DNA of 64,000 bases from Spirochaetaceae bacterium (GTDB lineage: Bacteria > Spirochaetota > Spirochaetia > Treponematales > Treponemataceae). The stretch is from NCBI GenBank assembly GCA_017614995.1, contig JAGAAX010000023.1, forward strand, positions 1 through 64,000, in the 5' to 3' direction. A program made the translations under genes and the position numbers. The notes beneath the pieces were generated by a model. The model saw only the letters and a list, made by a program, of their open reading frames with translations. It did no database searches and was not told the DNA's origin. This document shows positions 17,041 through 26,038 of the stretch, piece after piece (position 1 is the first letter of the stretch; each line of letters begins with the position of its first letter).

Positions 17041-18336
17041 TTATTCACTGATATGTGAAATAAAGGTTTTTGCTGAATCAACATCAGAAACTTCTGAAAG
17101 TTTAGGATTGAGCTGATAAAACTCTTTTTCATCATCAAAATCGCTCTCTATATTTCTTGATGCAACTTCTGCTTCTTCATCTTTTACATAAAAGTTATTG
17201 TCTGAATTATCTTTTTCATTCAAAACCTGTCTGATTTTCTGTGCATCATTGTAAAAGTATTCTTCCAAGAGTGGAATGACACAATTTTTTAGAGCATTGA
17301 AAATATTGAGGTCTGATTCTACATCAATAAAATATGAATGTCCGATTTGGTGGTCTTTATCTAGCAGACAGCGGATACGGGCATTTATTGCTTTGAGAAT
17401 GTTTTTCGCAGTTTCATTTTTAATACTACTATAATCAGGCAAAAGCTCCTCAAAACGGAAGCGCCTGCGCAAAGCAGAATCAAGCAACTGGATTGAACGG
17501 TCGGTAGTATTCATAGTGCCGACAATCATAAGATTTGCAGGAACAGCAAATGCTTCTTTTGAATACGGGAGCTGAACAATCATTTCGTTTTTTGCACCAA
17601 TTCGTTTGCTTGGCTCTATCAAAGAAATCAAATCACCAAATACAGCAGACACATTTGCACGGTTTATTTCATCAATGCAAAGAAGAACAACTTTTTTAGC
17701 ATTAATTGCTTCGGACATTTTCTGTTTTTTATCATCGACAGAGGCTTTTACACATTCTGCAAGCGAAACAAATCCAGCAATAACGGCAGTTCTTTCACAA
17801 GCCTGATAGAAAACACCTTTTTCTATTGTGTATTTTACATCTGAAGATTGATTGCTTACACCCTGCTCAGTTGCAAGCACAGGTTTTAAACCTTCAACAA
17901 ATTCCTCATAACTAAACGACTGATGAAATGTTGTTACGAAACAATCATCTTTAGAAAACCTGTCAATGTATTCATGTTGCATTTGGTAAGTTTTGCCTGT
18001 GCCGGGTGGACCGTAAAGGATCAGAGGTGAAATATCAGTAGAAAGAATATCAAGTTTAACATTCTTCTGTTGTTCTTGCTCATCAAGTGTTTTGTATTCA
18101 AATAATGAATTATTTTCTCTGCTTAACAAAGTAAATAATGCTCGTATATTATCGGCATCAAAAGAAATTGATTGTGAAACCTTATCAGGATTAGCTCTAT
18201 TAGCACTTCCATATGTATCAATTTGGAAAAGGAATTTATCGCCATTATTATTTATTGAATATGTTGCCTTCACAGGTTCTTGTTCACGAATATCCTTTTC
18301 TCTTTTTTCCATTTCATTTACATTTATGAAAGCCAT
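17041..18336 (-). CDS. mcrB: McrB-family AAA+ GTPase/ATPase
   Basis: About 431 residues. Walker A GPPGTGKT (residues 109-116), Walker B LLCIDEINRA, and the McrB signature MNTTDRS followed by ALRRRFRF. The N-terminus has a small FQIDTYGS-R--P-K-SQ module seen in other restriction proteins, in place of the E. coli 5-methylcytosine reader, so its recognised mark may differ. I chose ATG 18336, six bases after GGTGAGG; the GTG at 18351 lies in that ribosome-binding site. It begins 22 nt after the CHAT-like gene and feeds straight into mcrC. Confidence 0.88.
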   Translation of the reverse strand: MAFINVNEMEKREKDIREQEPVKATYSINNNGDKFLFQIDTYGSANRANPDKVSQSISFDADNIRALFTLLSRENNSLFEYKTLDEQEQQKNVKLDILSTDISPLILYGPPGTGKTYQMQHEYIDRFSKDDCFVTTFHQSFSYEEFVEGLKPVLATEQGVSNQSSDVKYTIEKGVFYQACERTAVIAGFVSLAECVKASVDDKKQKMSEAINAKKVVLLCIDEINRANVSAVFGDLISLIEPSKRIGAKNEMIVQLPYSKEAFAVPANLMIVGTMNTTDRSIQLLDSALRRRFRFEELLPDYSSIKNETAKNILKAINARIRCLLDKDHQIGHSYFIDVESDLNIFNALKNCVIPLLEEYFYNDAQKIRQVLNEKDNSDNNFYVKDEEAEVASRNIESDFDDEKEFYQLNPKLSEVSDVDSAKTFISHISE

Positions 18337-18358
18337 ATCTAACCTCACCAAATGATAA

Positions 18359-18967
18359 CTATATTAAAATCGAAGAATCTCCATAACAAACTAAACTATC
18401 TCTATTTTCCAAAAGCAGAGAAGCATGCAACATATCTGAATTATATAATACATCAATTTCGTCTGTGTATTTTTCTTTAGCTAGATTTAACGAATCCTGC
18501 ACGGATTTCTTCCCAGACAAACAACTTAAAAAAACTTCTAAAGGTAAATAGAAATAATCTTGAAATTTAGGAAGAGTTTGAATGATAATTTCTTTATTAT
18601 GCCCCACAAAGCACTTCGCTCCATGTTCACATATATTTTTACCAAACTGACATGCAGATAAACAGGAAAAATTGTAAACAATATTTGCATCTTTCCAACA
18701 ATTATCATCTGTATCGCAACCGACGTAATGTTGTGCATCTACAATTAAACCGTCTTCTTCTCCATGTGTAAAAGCAAAAAAATTAAATGGTGAAAAATCT
18801 GAATTACTTATAGTCATATTAAAAACTATGTTATTTTTTAGCTTTTGAGATGTTAAAACCTTTATATTAGATTCTTCATTGAATAAAGAAACTGCATAAT
18901 CTGCACATTTATTAAAAAAAGAACCTAATTTGTTATCTTCTTCATCTTTTGTTATCAGTAAATTCAT
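18359..18967 (-). CDS. minimal caspase/CHAT-like cysteine peptidase
   Basis: A 202-residue protein with little outside one domain. The sequence has the clan CD pattern in order: a hydrophobic strand with His-Gly (FFAFTHGEEDG, H68), then FSCLSAC with the likely catalytic Cys106, then GAKCFVGH, a FLSCLSGKKSVQDSLNLAK helix, and a C-terminal YGDSSILI that matches the GDPSL end of CHAT and gingipain-like domains. I infer a protease, probably silent until activated. It begins 4 nt after the receiver gene and is followed by mcrB, so it is probably the protein-cutting effector of this operon. The first 50 residues are unassigned. Confidence 0.65.
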   Translation of the reverse strand: MNLLITKDEEDNKLGSFFNKCADYAVSLFNEESNIKVLTSQKLKNNIVFNMTISNSDFSPFNFFAFTHGEEDGLIVDAQHYVGCDTDDNCWKDANIVYNFSCLSACQFGKNICEHGAKCFVGHNKEIIIQTLPKFQDYFYLPLEVFLSCLSGKKSVQDSLNLAKEKYTDEIDVLYNSDMLHASLLLENRDSLVCYGDSSILI

Positions 18968-18971
18968 TGTA

Positions 18972-19571
18972 TTACAAACTCTCTTTATTTCTGCTAATCA
19001 AATCCACTGTCAAACGAAGTATCCGATTTATGAATTGTTTTCCTACAAAAGAACTCTGTTTTAATTCTTCTGAAATCTGATTCAAAGAATAGTGTTTACC
19101 ATCGACAGTAAAAATATACGAATCTTTCTTTTCCTCTTCTGGGTGAGCATCCAACCATTCTGTCAAAGCAGCAGCTACATTATTTTGTACCATTTCTGCA
19201 CAACGTTTTACTTTTTCTACAAACTCTTCATTTGAAGTTGTCTTTGTAATATAAGCATTTGTATCAAGATTGATAAAATCAGGAATTAACTGAGACGGTT
19301 CATCCGCACCGGTAAAAATAATAACAGGTATTAAAAGCGATATTTCTCGTATTTTCCTTAAAATATCAATTCCCTGCATCTGACCGCTTCCAAATGATAA
19401 ATCCAACACAATGATTGACTGAAATAAAATTGCAGGATCTTGATCTAGAGCATCAAAAAAATCTTTTCCTGTCTTATAAAATACGGGTTCAATGTCGGGA
19501 AGTTTAATTGTTGTCATTACAATAGCAGGATCATCAGCCTGAAAATTATCATCAATAATTAAAAGCTTCAT
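18972..19571 (-). CDS. receiver-domain protein with unknown output region
   Basis: A 199-residue protein. Residues 1-125 form a phosphoreceiver: acidic pair in LLIIDDN, phospho-acceptor Asp57 (IIVLDLSFG), Thr87 (IIFTGAD) and Lys110 (YITKT). The remaining 70 residues (ALTEWLDAHPEEEKKDSY, then TVDGKHYSLNQISEELKQ) are mainly helical and are not a standard DNA-binding output that I recognise. Its ATG overlaps the stop of the kinase gene (ATGA), and the peptidase gene follows after 4 nt. The likely role is to pass the kinase signal to the peptidase or to McrBC, rather than to a promoter. Confidence 0.8.
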   Translation of the reverse strand: MKLLIIDDNFQADDPAIVMTTIKLPDIEPVFYKTGKDFFDALDQDPAILFQSIIVLDLSFGSGQMQGIDILRKIREISLLIPVIIFTGADEPSQLIPDFINLDTNAYITKTTSNEEFVEKVKRCAEMVQNNVAAALTEWLDAHPEEEKKDSYIFTVDGKHYSLNQISEELKQSSFVGKQFINRILRLTVDLISRNKESL

Positions 19572-21760
19572 TTTTTACCTCTTGAATATGGGATTGACAG
19601 CAAGAAAGTTACACCTTCAGGAGCAAATTCACTATCAATTAGTTCTATTTTTCCTTGAACTGCCTCTAAACGAGTTTTTACTATATATAAACCAAGCCCT
19701 GCACCACCTTTCGCGGCTGTTGTTGTAAAGAAAATATCAAATATTCTCTCTTTATCAGCCTCTGAAATTAATGGTCCATTGTTTGAATAAAAAATTTTAA
19801 GTTCGTTCTTATCATTCTGAACACGAATTTTAATTTTTCTATTATCCGGCTTTCCTGCGAAAGCTTTCATAGTATTAGATATCAGATTATCAAATATATC
19901 ATTCAGTGCTTTTCTATTGTATTTTATGGATACAGTATCATCTACAAAACATGAAAGCTCGATTTGTTCTTTTTCAAATTCATCTTTATAAATTACTTCA
20001 AATAAATATAAAAAAAAGTCTTTAAGATTTATTGGCTCGAAATCATTACCGTCCTTTGAATACCTTAATAAAAAATCGACAGATTTATCAAGATTCTCCA
20101 TTTCCGTAAAAATTCTTGTGGCATATGATTTACAATTATTTCTGTAATCAACATTATCTATCATATCTCGGATAAATTCTGCACTACGTTTAATTCTTCC
20201 TAATAATGTCCTCACAATATGAGATAACATTCCTGCATAGGTCTGCAAAGAAACAAGGCTAAACATTAATTCTTCTTGACGTTCTTTTTCCTTTTTTGTT
20301 TCGATTAAACTTCTATGTGTTTTTGTTAAAGCTCCTTGCAATTTACTTAATTCTGATGAAAGTACATTTAAGTTCTGTTTTACATTTTCATCATCTGTGT
20401 TTGTATTAGCAATAATTGCCCTTAAATTAGCAATAGAATCTTTAGAATCCTTAAAACTCTTTTCTTCTTGTTTTTTGTTTTTATCCTTTAAGTTTTTTCT
20501 CTGTTTCTCTAAAACAGAAATTACTTCTATAATAAACTTCTGTAATTCGAGCCAAGCTTCATTTTCTACAAATCCCTGTCTATTTGTTGCTTCAATTATA
20601 TCTGGATTATCAGCTTCTGTAATATCTATCCAACCTAACAAGTCACGAGAACTTATTTTATCAAAGAATCCAGACCAGCGACGCTTATCAATTCCAAATA
20701 AATCTTTCTGATAATCTATCTCTTCCTGAGAATCAACAAAAGGAGTTGTTAGAATTCCATCACGATATATTTTAATTCCAGTTAACTGCTCTTCTGGATA
20801 TATCTTATGAAATTTTTGCTTTGCATTAATATCATAATAATAAAGATGAAGATTGATTAAACCAAAAATCCTTTTATTCTTTTTTGAAATGGATAAATTA
20901 CCCTCTTTGTCAATAGTTAGAACATCCTGCAACTGTTTTTTAGAATCGAACCCCAATTTTATAGCAGTTGTAGCAATTTCCTCAAGTGCAAAACTTTCAA
21001 CAACTTTGTTTTTATAGTTATTTGTTTCTGGAGCAATAATTTTTAAATTAAACGGGTATTTCAGTTTTTTTTCTGGAACTATTAAAGTTGATAATACTTT
21101 GTATAATCGAGAAATATCTTCTTCTGTCCATGGATCGCGAATTTTTGAGATAATAAGCTCGGTACCTTTATCAAAAACAGGTTGTTCATACCAATAAATG
21201 TTTTCGACATCGGTAAAAAATTTTTTGGATTCTAAATCTTCTTCATTTTCTGTCTTGACAGAAGGATTATGTTCTGCCGTTTTTTCAGTGCCGCTCTGAA
21301 ACAAAGTTATTTGTTCTAATTCTAATTTTTCATATTTTGACCAATCATTTTCAAGGCAGAAAAGCTCGCTATCTTTGCTTTGCTTTGTTTTGAGAATAAG
21401 ACTATTACCTAATTTATCGACAGCAAATCTACCAATTCCCTTTTTTCCGACCAATCTTCTGTTATACGGATCATCAGAAATAAAAACAGTTCTTTTATTA
21501 TCGGTTCCAATAACCATCCATTTGTTTTTTACATCAGAAAAAGACATGCCTTTTCCATCATCTCTAATAATAATTTTACTTTCTGCGCTACCTACATTTT
21601 GTATATTTTGAAATTCAATTTCAACATTTTCAGCATTTGCATCATATGAATTTTTTACTAGTTCAAAAACAGCCGTTATTTTATCTGTAATTAATTCACG
21701 ACCAATGAGACGAAAGGCACTTACATCAAAATTAAATTTTAAACTCTCATTATTATTCAT
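19568..21760 (-). CDS. dual GHKL protein: N-terminal Hsp90/MORC-type ATPase, C-terminal histidine kinase
   Basis: 730 residues with two ATP-binding folds. The first is Hsp90/MutL/MORC-like: VFELVKNSYDA (33-41), RDDGKGM (67-72), GKKGIGRFAVDKLG (105-118). A middle region and a coiled coil (about 410-500) follow. The C-terminus is a histidine kinase: H-box SLQTYAGMLSHIVRT with His514, N-box DIFDNLISNTMKAF, and GGAGLGLYIVKTRLEAVQG. There is no membrane segment, so it senses something in the cytoplasm. It overlaps the methyltransferase gene by 8 nt and the receiver gene by 4 nt. GHKL ATPases of the first type are known in restriction-modification operons, which fits a DNA-sensing role. Confidence 0.85.
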   Translation of the reverse strand: MNNNESLKFNFDVSAFRLIGRELITDKITAVFELVKNSYDANAENVEIEFQNIQNVGSAESKIIIRDDGKGMSFSDVKNKWMVIGTDNKRTVFISDDPYNRRLVGKKGIGRFAVDKLGNSLILKTKQSKDSELFCLENDWSKYEKLELEQITLFQSGTEKTAEHNPSVKTENEEDLESKKFFTDVENIYWYEQPVFDKGTELIISKIRDPWTEEDISRLYKVLSTLIVPEKKLKYPFNLKIIAPETNNYKNKVVESFALEEIATTAIKLGFDSKKQLQDVLTIDKEGNLSISKKNKRIFGLINLHLYYYDINAKQKFHKIYPEEQLTGIKIYRDGILTTPFVDSQEEIDYQKDLFGIDKRRWSGFFDKISSRDLLGWIDITEADNPDIIEATNRQGFVENEAWLELQKFIIEVISVLEKQRKNLKDKNKKQEEKSFKDSKDSIANLRAIIANTNTDDENVKQNLNVLSSELSKLQGALTKTHRSLIETKKEKERQEELMFSLVSLQTYAGMLSHIVRTLLGRIKRSAEFIRDMIDNVDYRNNCKSYATRIFTEMENLDKSVDFLLRYSKDGNDFEPINLKDFFLYLFEVIYKDEFEKEQIELSCFVDDTVSIKYNRKALNDIFDNLISNTMKAFAGKPDNRKIKIRVQNDKNELKIFYSNNGPLISEADKERIFDIFFTTTAAKGGAGLGLYIVKTRLEAVQGKIELIDSEFAPEGVTFLLSIPYSRGKK

Positions 21761-22817
21761 ATTCTAATATCCGGGAAAAAATTACTTTTGAAAGGAGCGG
21801 AGGAACTGCATTTCCGATTTGCTGCTGAATTTCACTAATTGAACCTTCAAATATGTAATCATCTGGAAAGCTCTGTAATCGCGCAGCTTCTCGTACTGAT
21901 AACCCGCGATCCTGAGTCGGATGTATCAACATATTCTTACGATAATTAGAAATAACAACAGAAGGTTCGTTATTATTTAAACGCTTATAAATTCCACTAT
22001 GACAACGAGCCATATCTTTATAATTTGTCATTAATTCTTTCGGAATAGATTTCCAATTCTCTCCTTGCCCTATATACGCATATCTTTTTATAACAAGTTC
22101 GCTGTTTTTTGATACATAATTCTGTCTTGCCATATTAGATTTTCCACGCATTAATTTCATATAATTAGAAAGTTTACAATCTATATAATTACATTCTTCT
22201 TTCATATCACCATTTTGTAATTCTGGTAAATCAGAAATTGCATCCCCAACAGAAACAAACGATGGATTCCCTTGAGGAAATTCAAAATCTATATTATGCC
22301 TATTAGCTACAAGAATAAATCTTTTTCTTTTTTGAGGAACTCCAAAATCAACTGAATTTAATATTGTTTTTTTAGAACGATAACCACATGAATTTAAATC
22401 ATCAACAATTTTTCTAACTATCTTACCATTATCAAAATTGTAAATTCCTTGAACATTCTCTATTACTACCCAAACAGGTTTTAACTCATGCACCAAACGA
22501 AGGAATTCTAAATATAACCTATTTTTGGGATTAGAATTATTTCTTGTTTTTTGATTTGAAGTAGAAAAACCTTGGCAAGGAGGTCCACCAAAAAGAATAA
22601 ATAAATTATCTAAATTCGGGAAACTGTTTTTATCTAATCTTGCGATATCTTCATTTAATACAAGTGAACTAGAATGATTTTTTTTATAAGTTAATGAAGC
22701 GGATTTATCAAGTTCAACAGCATATTGTACATCTATGCCAGCCCATTCTGCACCAAGGCTAAGACCTCCTGCACCAGAGAACAAATCAACTCCCGAAAAG
22801 TTCTTGCCATTAGACAT
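21753..22817 (-). CDS. DNA cytosine-5 methyltransferase
   Basis: About 354 residues with all main C5 methyltransferase motifs: I DLFSGAGGLSLG, IV GGPPCQGFS with catalytic Cys81, VI VIENVQG, VIII QKRKRFILVANR, then RGLSVREAARLQSFPDDY and X QIGNAVPP. The target-recognition region between VIII and IX is short. I chose ATG 22817, which sits 7 nt after TATAAT; the upstream ATG at 22853 would lie in the promoter. It heads the eight-gene operon, and should mark host sites so that McrBC or a related nuclease can tell self from foreign DNA. Confidence 0.93.
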   Translation of the reverse strand: MSNGKNFSGVDLFSGAGGLSLGAEWAGIDVQYAVELDKSASLTYKKNHSSSLVLNEDIARLDKNSFPNLDNLFILFGGPPCQGFSTSNQKTRNNSNPKNRLYLEFLRLVHELKPVWVVIENVQGIYNFDNGKIVRKIVDDLNSCGYRSKKTILNSVDFGVPQKRKRFILVANRHNIDFEFPQGNPSFVSVGDAISDLPELQNGDMKEECNYIDCKLSNYMKLMRGKSNMARQNYVSKNSELVIKRYAYIGQGENWKSIPKELMTNYKDMARCHSGIYKRLNNNEPSVVISNYRKNMLIHPTQDRGLSVREAARLQSFPDDYIFEGSISEIQQQIGNAVPPLLSKVIFSRILEYE

Positions 22818-22824
22818 AGTTTTT

Positions 22825-22853
22825 ATTATATCTTTTTTCCTTTTTATACACAA
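22825..22853 (-). promoter_or_regulatory. promoter of the eight-gene defence operon
   Basis: On the minus strand TTGTGT (22853-22848), a 17-nt spacer, TATAAT (22830-22825), then 7 nt to the ATG at 22817 with no Shine-Dalgarno. This is the only clear promoter I see before the run of closely spaced genes that ends at 13261. Confidence 0.6.
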
Positions 22854-23028
22854 GTTTTTTATTTAAATTTGTATTTTATAATTCTTCAAAAATATATCTA
22901 TAAATTGATTTAACTATCACTACAAAACAGCAAAACAATATAGAAACATTTGATAAAACTTTTTATTTAAATCTTTACTATCACATCTGAATGCACTCTT
23001 AGCACCAATAATGTCTTTTCAAAAAACA
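22854..23028. other. AT-rich spacer between the ATPase/HNH pair and the defence operon
   Basis: About 175 bases, very AT-rich. No open frame, hairpin or repeat that I can support, apart from the adjoining operon promoter at its left edge. Confidence 0.5.
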
Positions 23029-24003
23029 TTAATCTAATAAATCTTTTTTTAATTTTAGTAAATTACAATGTCTATTTTCATCAAAATTCCTTCGAAAAAT
23101 AATTTCTTCCAAGTGTTCTGAAGAAATTATACCTTTAAATTGTTTCGTCATTTCTTGAATTTTGGAAGATGGATAATTTCTTTTTAAATCCATTATTGAT
23201 AAAGCTTCTGCTAAAATTGAAGTTGAATTATATCGCTGATTTAATCTAAAAGCTTTAATCTCATGTTCATAAATTTCATTAGCACTAAAATTTATCTGAT
23301 ATGAATCAATATTTTTTAAATATCCAATTTTTGTTGAGAAACCAACTTTTGGTAATACATAAATTTTTGCATTTTTGTTAAACTCATATTGATCACAAGT
23401 TGGAGAAATTTGTAATAATATTTTCATTTGTTCATTTTGAGATTGTTTATTTATACCATAAAACCTTAAAAAATTATTTCGATTTTTTATTCTACTATTA
23501 CAAGCTGAACAGGCTGGCACAAGATTTCTAAGAGATAATGCTAAAATAGGACATTGATCTTTTGGGAAAAAGTGATCTAAATCAAGAGTAATTCTATTTG
23601 CTCCATTCTTTTTTTTATAATTAGTAACTGGTTCGATTTCACAATAACAACAAGAATATAAATCTAAGCTAGATGTATTTTCAAAAAAGAATTTAATTAT
23701 ATTAGAATAATATTGTGAATAATCAAAAATTAATAATTTTGAATTGCTGCCATCAATCCGTTTAATTAAACCTTTTTCAACATCTTTATTTCTTTTAATA
23801 AGATTTATCCATTCAAAATACCATTTCATTAATTTACTAAAATCTGCTGTTATTATTTTTTTTACATCAGAAGGAAAAATATATAATTCTGTATAAATAT
23901 CACGAATAATATCCCATTTATCTTGAATATCATTTAGATCTTTAGAGGAAAAATATTTTAAATATTCTAAACTTACATTTTCTGTATAATTAATTCTTCT
24001 CAT
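23029..24003 (-). CDS. HNH endonuclease, PtuB-like partner of the ATPase
   Basis: A 324-residue protein with a zinc-ribbon HNH nuclease at residues 118-176: a CCYCE cysteine pair, the metal-binding Asp-His in LDLDHFFPK (D143, H144), NLVPACSACNS with N160 and the second cysteine pair, then KNRNN. The first 110 residues are helical. It overlaps the end of the ATPase gene by 14 nt, so the two are translated together. This order of ATPase followed by HNH is that of the Septu anti-phage system, where the nuclease cuts DNA or RNA once the ATPase is triggered. Strongly AT-rich, so probably acquired by transfer. Confidence 0.8.
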   Translation of the reverse strand: MRRINYTENVSLEYLKYFSSKDLNDIQDKWDIIRDIYTELYIFPSDVKKIITADFSKLMKWYFEWINLIKRNKDVEKGLIKRIDGSNSKLLIFDYSQYYSNIIKFFFENTSSLDLYSCCYCEIEPVTNYKKKNGANRITLDLDHFFPKDQCPILALSLRNLVPACSACNSRIKNRNNFLRFYGINKQSQNEQMKILLQISPTCDQYEFNKNAKIYVLPKVGFSTKIGYLKNIDSYQINFSANEIYEHEIKAFRLNQRYNSTSILAEALSIMDLKRNYPSSKIQEMTKQFKGIISSEHLEEIIFRRNFDENRHCNLLKLKKDLLD

Positions 24004-26038
24004 CTATTTCCGCTTTTTGTTTTTTTAAATCATTAATAATATTTTCATAATAGTTAATTTTTCTATCAATAAATTTTATGTTGCGTTTAGAATCTATCAT
24101 TTCTTGTAATGCATTTTTTAAATAAACATCACCAATTTTATTAATAAAATTATTATAGAATTCATAATCATTTGCCAGCGGCTCATTATTTTGATATTTA
24201 CTAATTATGTTTTCTATAAAAATTCTTGAAGTTTCACCTATAGTTGATGTCATAAAAAATTGATTTTCGAGCAAATCATAAATATTTGCACCTAATGTTT
24301 CATTTAATTTTTCAGATACAGAACCATGTTCAAGTGCTAAAATATTAGCACGAGGTATATCACTTAGGATAAAAGGAGAATGAGTTACAAGTGTTATATT
24401 GATTCCACTTATATCTAAATTACCACGATTAAATATTTTTATAATGTCATTGATAAATCGCCTTTGATATTCTGGATGATAATACAGTTCTGTTTCATCA
24501 AATACAACATTAAAGTATTTATAAGGAATTTTTCCACTTTGATTTCCATATCTATTACTTTGTGCATTTTTAATATGATAAATAATATAACTCAATGAAT
24601 TATATAATTGTTGTTCTCCAGAACTCATATCGGATAATTCCATGATTGTTTTTTCATTTTCATCTTTAGGATTGTTTCCATTATCAGGTTTAATCTTTAA
24701 AGTATTATCAATAATTTCTTTTTTATATTCATAATAAAAATGCCATTCGAAAAAATCAGGCAATAACAAAATAAACATTTCATCATATAAGTGTGCATCT
24801 TTTACTAATGGATCCTTATAAAAATCAGTTATTTTTAATTCATTTTGAATATCAGGTTTATATAAGTTAATACAAGTATGTTCGAGAAATTTTTTACACA
24901 TTAAAATTTTTAAATTAATATAATTTATATTGCTTTCATCCCAGAGCTCTGTTTCAATTGTATTTTTTATTAATTCGTGTAATTTAGGTAAATTTATTTG
25001 ATTCGTCGTTAAATCAGTTATCTCATTAAATCTTAATGTATTTGATACTGATTCATAATTAAGAAAGACTTTTAGCGTTTTATATATTAAATATTCTTTG
25101 CAATATTCCTTTAAAGAGAAATCTTTATAATTGGAATCAAAAAAAGCAGTCCAATAAACACGCAAGTAAGAACAAATATAATTAAATCGTATAGGATATT
25201 GTTTTTGATCTTGTAAATACAATGTTGTATACTTGCTATGGCAGAGGTCATCTATTTTTTCTGCAATAATTTCTTTATAATATTTTAAATCTTTTAATTT
25301 ATATAAAAATTTATATGGAATGAAATTTTCTATAAAATCGTTTCCGTCTTTAAATAATAATATTGATAATGTTTGTACTCTTTTCTCAGCTAGTTTTTTT
25401 TCACGTTCCATTTCAATATCACCATTAATTCGATACGGAACTAAAACTATAGGTGTAAAATAACCGTCATTTTTATGATAAAGTTTCTCTTTCCATTTTG
25501 GATAATCTGTATAAATACTGTAATTACAAGTTATTGTATAAAAAGAATAATTTGATAAATTTTCAAGAGTTTTTATTTTGTCAAATAAATCACAGTTTTC
25601 TTCATTAGAGAATTCTACATCATTATTGTTAATTCTTATACAATGAATTATGTTTTTAATCTCATAAAACAATTCTGCTTTTAAGTTTTTTATTGGAATA
25701 ATTTTATAACATTTATTATTATCAGGAAATTTTTCTTTTATTTTAATTGCAAAATTATTAATGATTCTATTCTGGATATCTAATAATGTTGATTTTCCAG
25801 AACCATTTTTTCCAACTATGGCATTTATTGAGAATTCTTGTTTATTATTTTTATAATCATAGAATTGTTTTAGGTTTTTATTCTGTTTTTCATATTCTTT
25901 TTTTATTTTTGCAGGTTTTCCAGCTTTATATATTTCATGAAGATTCTGTTTTTCATAAAAGCCATACCATGTTTTGTTTGTTAAATTTTTTCTTACATTA
26001 TCTTCTGCTTCTTCAAGATATATTCCAAGTATTTGCAT
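23990..26038 (-). CDS. ABC/SMC-type AAA ATPase, PtuA-like
   Basis: A 682-residue ATPase of the AAA_15/AAA_21 (OLD-like, SMC-like) type. Walker A VGKNGSGKST (76-84); after a long helical middle region, the signature LSDMSSGEQQ, Walker B YFNVVFDETELYYHPEYQ, and the switch LVTHSPFILSDIP. The last part is a coiled coil. With the HNH gene it forms a Septu-like pair, but it is longer than the PtuA proteins I know, so it could be a distinct subtype. Its ATG lies inside the truncated HEPN frame, 137 nt downstream of the MNT stop, and no separate promoter is clear. Confidence 0.8.
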   Translation of the reverse strand: MQILGIYLEEAEDNVRKNLTNKTWYGFYEKQNLHEIYKAGKPAKIKKEYEKQNKNLKQFYDYKNNKQEFSINAIVGKNGSGKSTLLDIQNRIINNFAIKIKEKFPDNNKCYKIIPIKNLKAELFYEIKNIIHCIRINNNDVEFSNEENCDLFDKIKTLENLSNYSFYTITCNYSIYTDYPKWKEKLYHKNDGYFTPIVLVPYRINGDIEMEREKKLAEKRVQTLSILLFKDGNDFIENFIPYKFLYKLKDLKYYKEIIAEKIDDLCHSKYTTLYLQDQKQYPIRFNYICSYLRVYWTAFFDSNYKDFSLKEYCKEYLIYKTLKVFLNYESVSNTLRFNEITDLTTNQINLPKLHELIKNTIETELWDESNINYINLKILMCKKFLEHTCINLYKPDIQNELKITDFYKDPLVKDAHLYDEMFILLLPDFFEWHFYYEYKKEIIDNTLKIKPDNGNNPKDENEKTIMELSDMSSGEQQLYNSLSYIIYHIKNAQSNRYGNQSGKIPYKYFNVVFDETELYYHPEYQRRFINDIIKIFNRGNLDISGINITLVTHSPFILSDIPRANILALEHGSVSEKLNETLGANIYDLLENQFFMTSTIGETSRIFIENIISKYQNNEPLANDYEFYNNFINKIGDVYLKNALQEMIDSKRNIKFIDRKINYYENIINDLKKQKAEIDEKN

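Noticed and set aside
18359-22817. Detocs defence system
   Set aside because: The phosphorelay logic is similar, but here there are a kinase and one receiver only, with a different effector, and the genes are embedded in a restriction operon.
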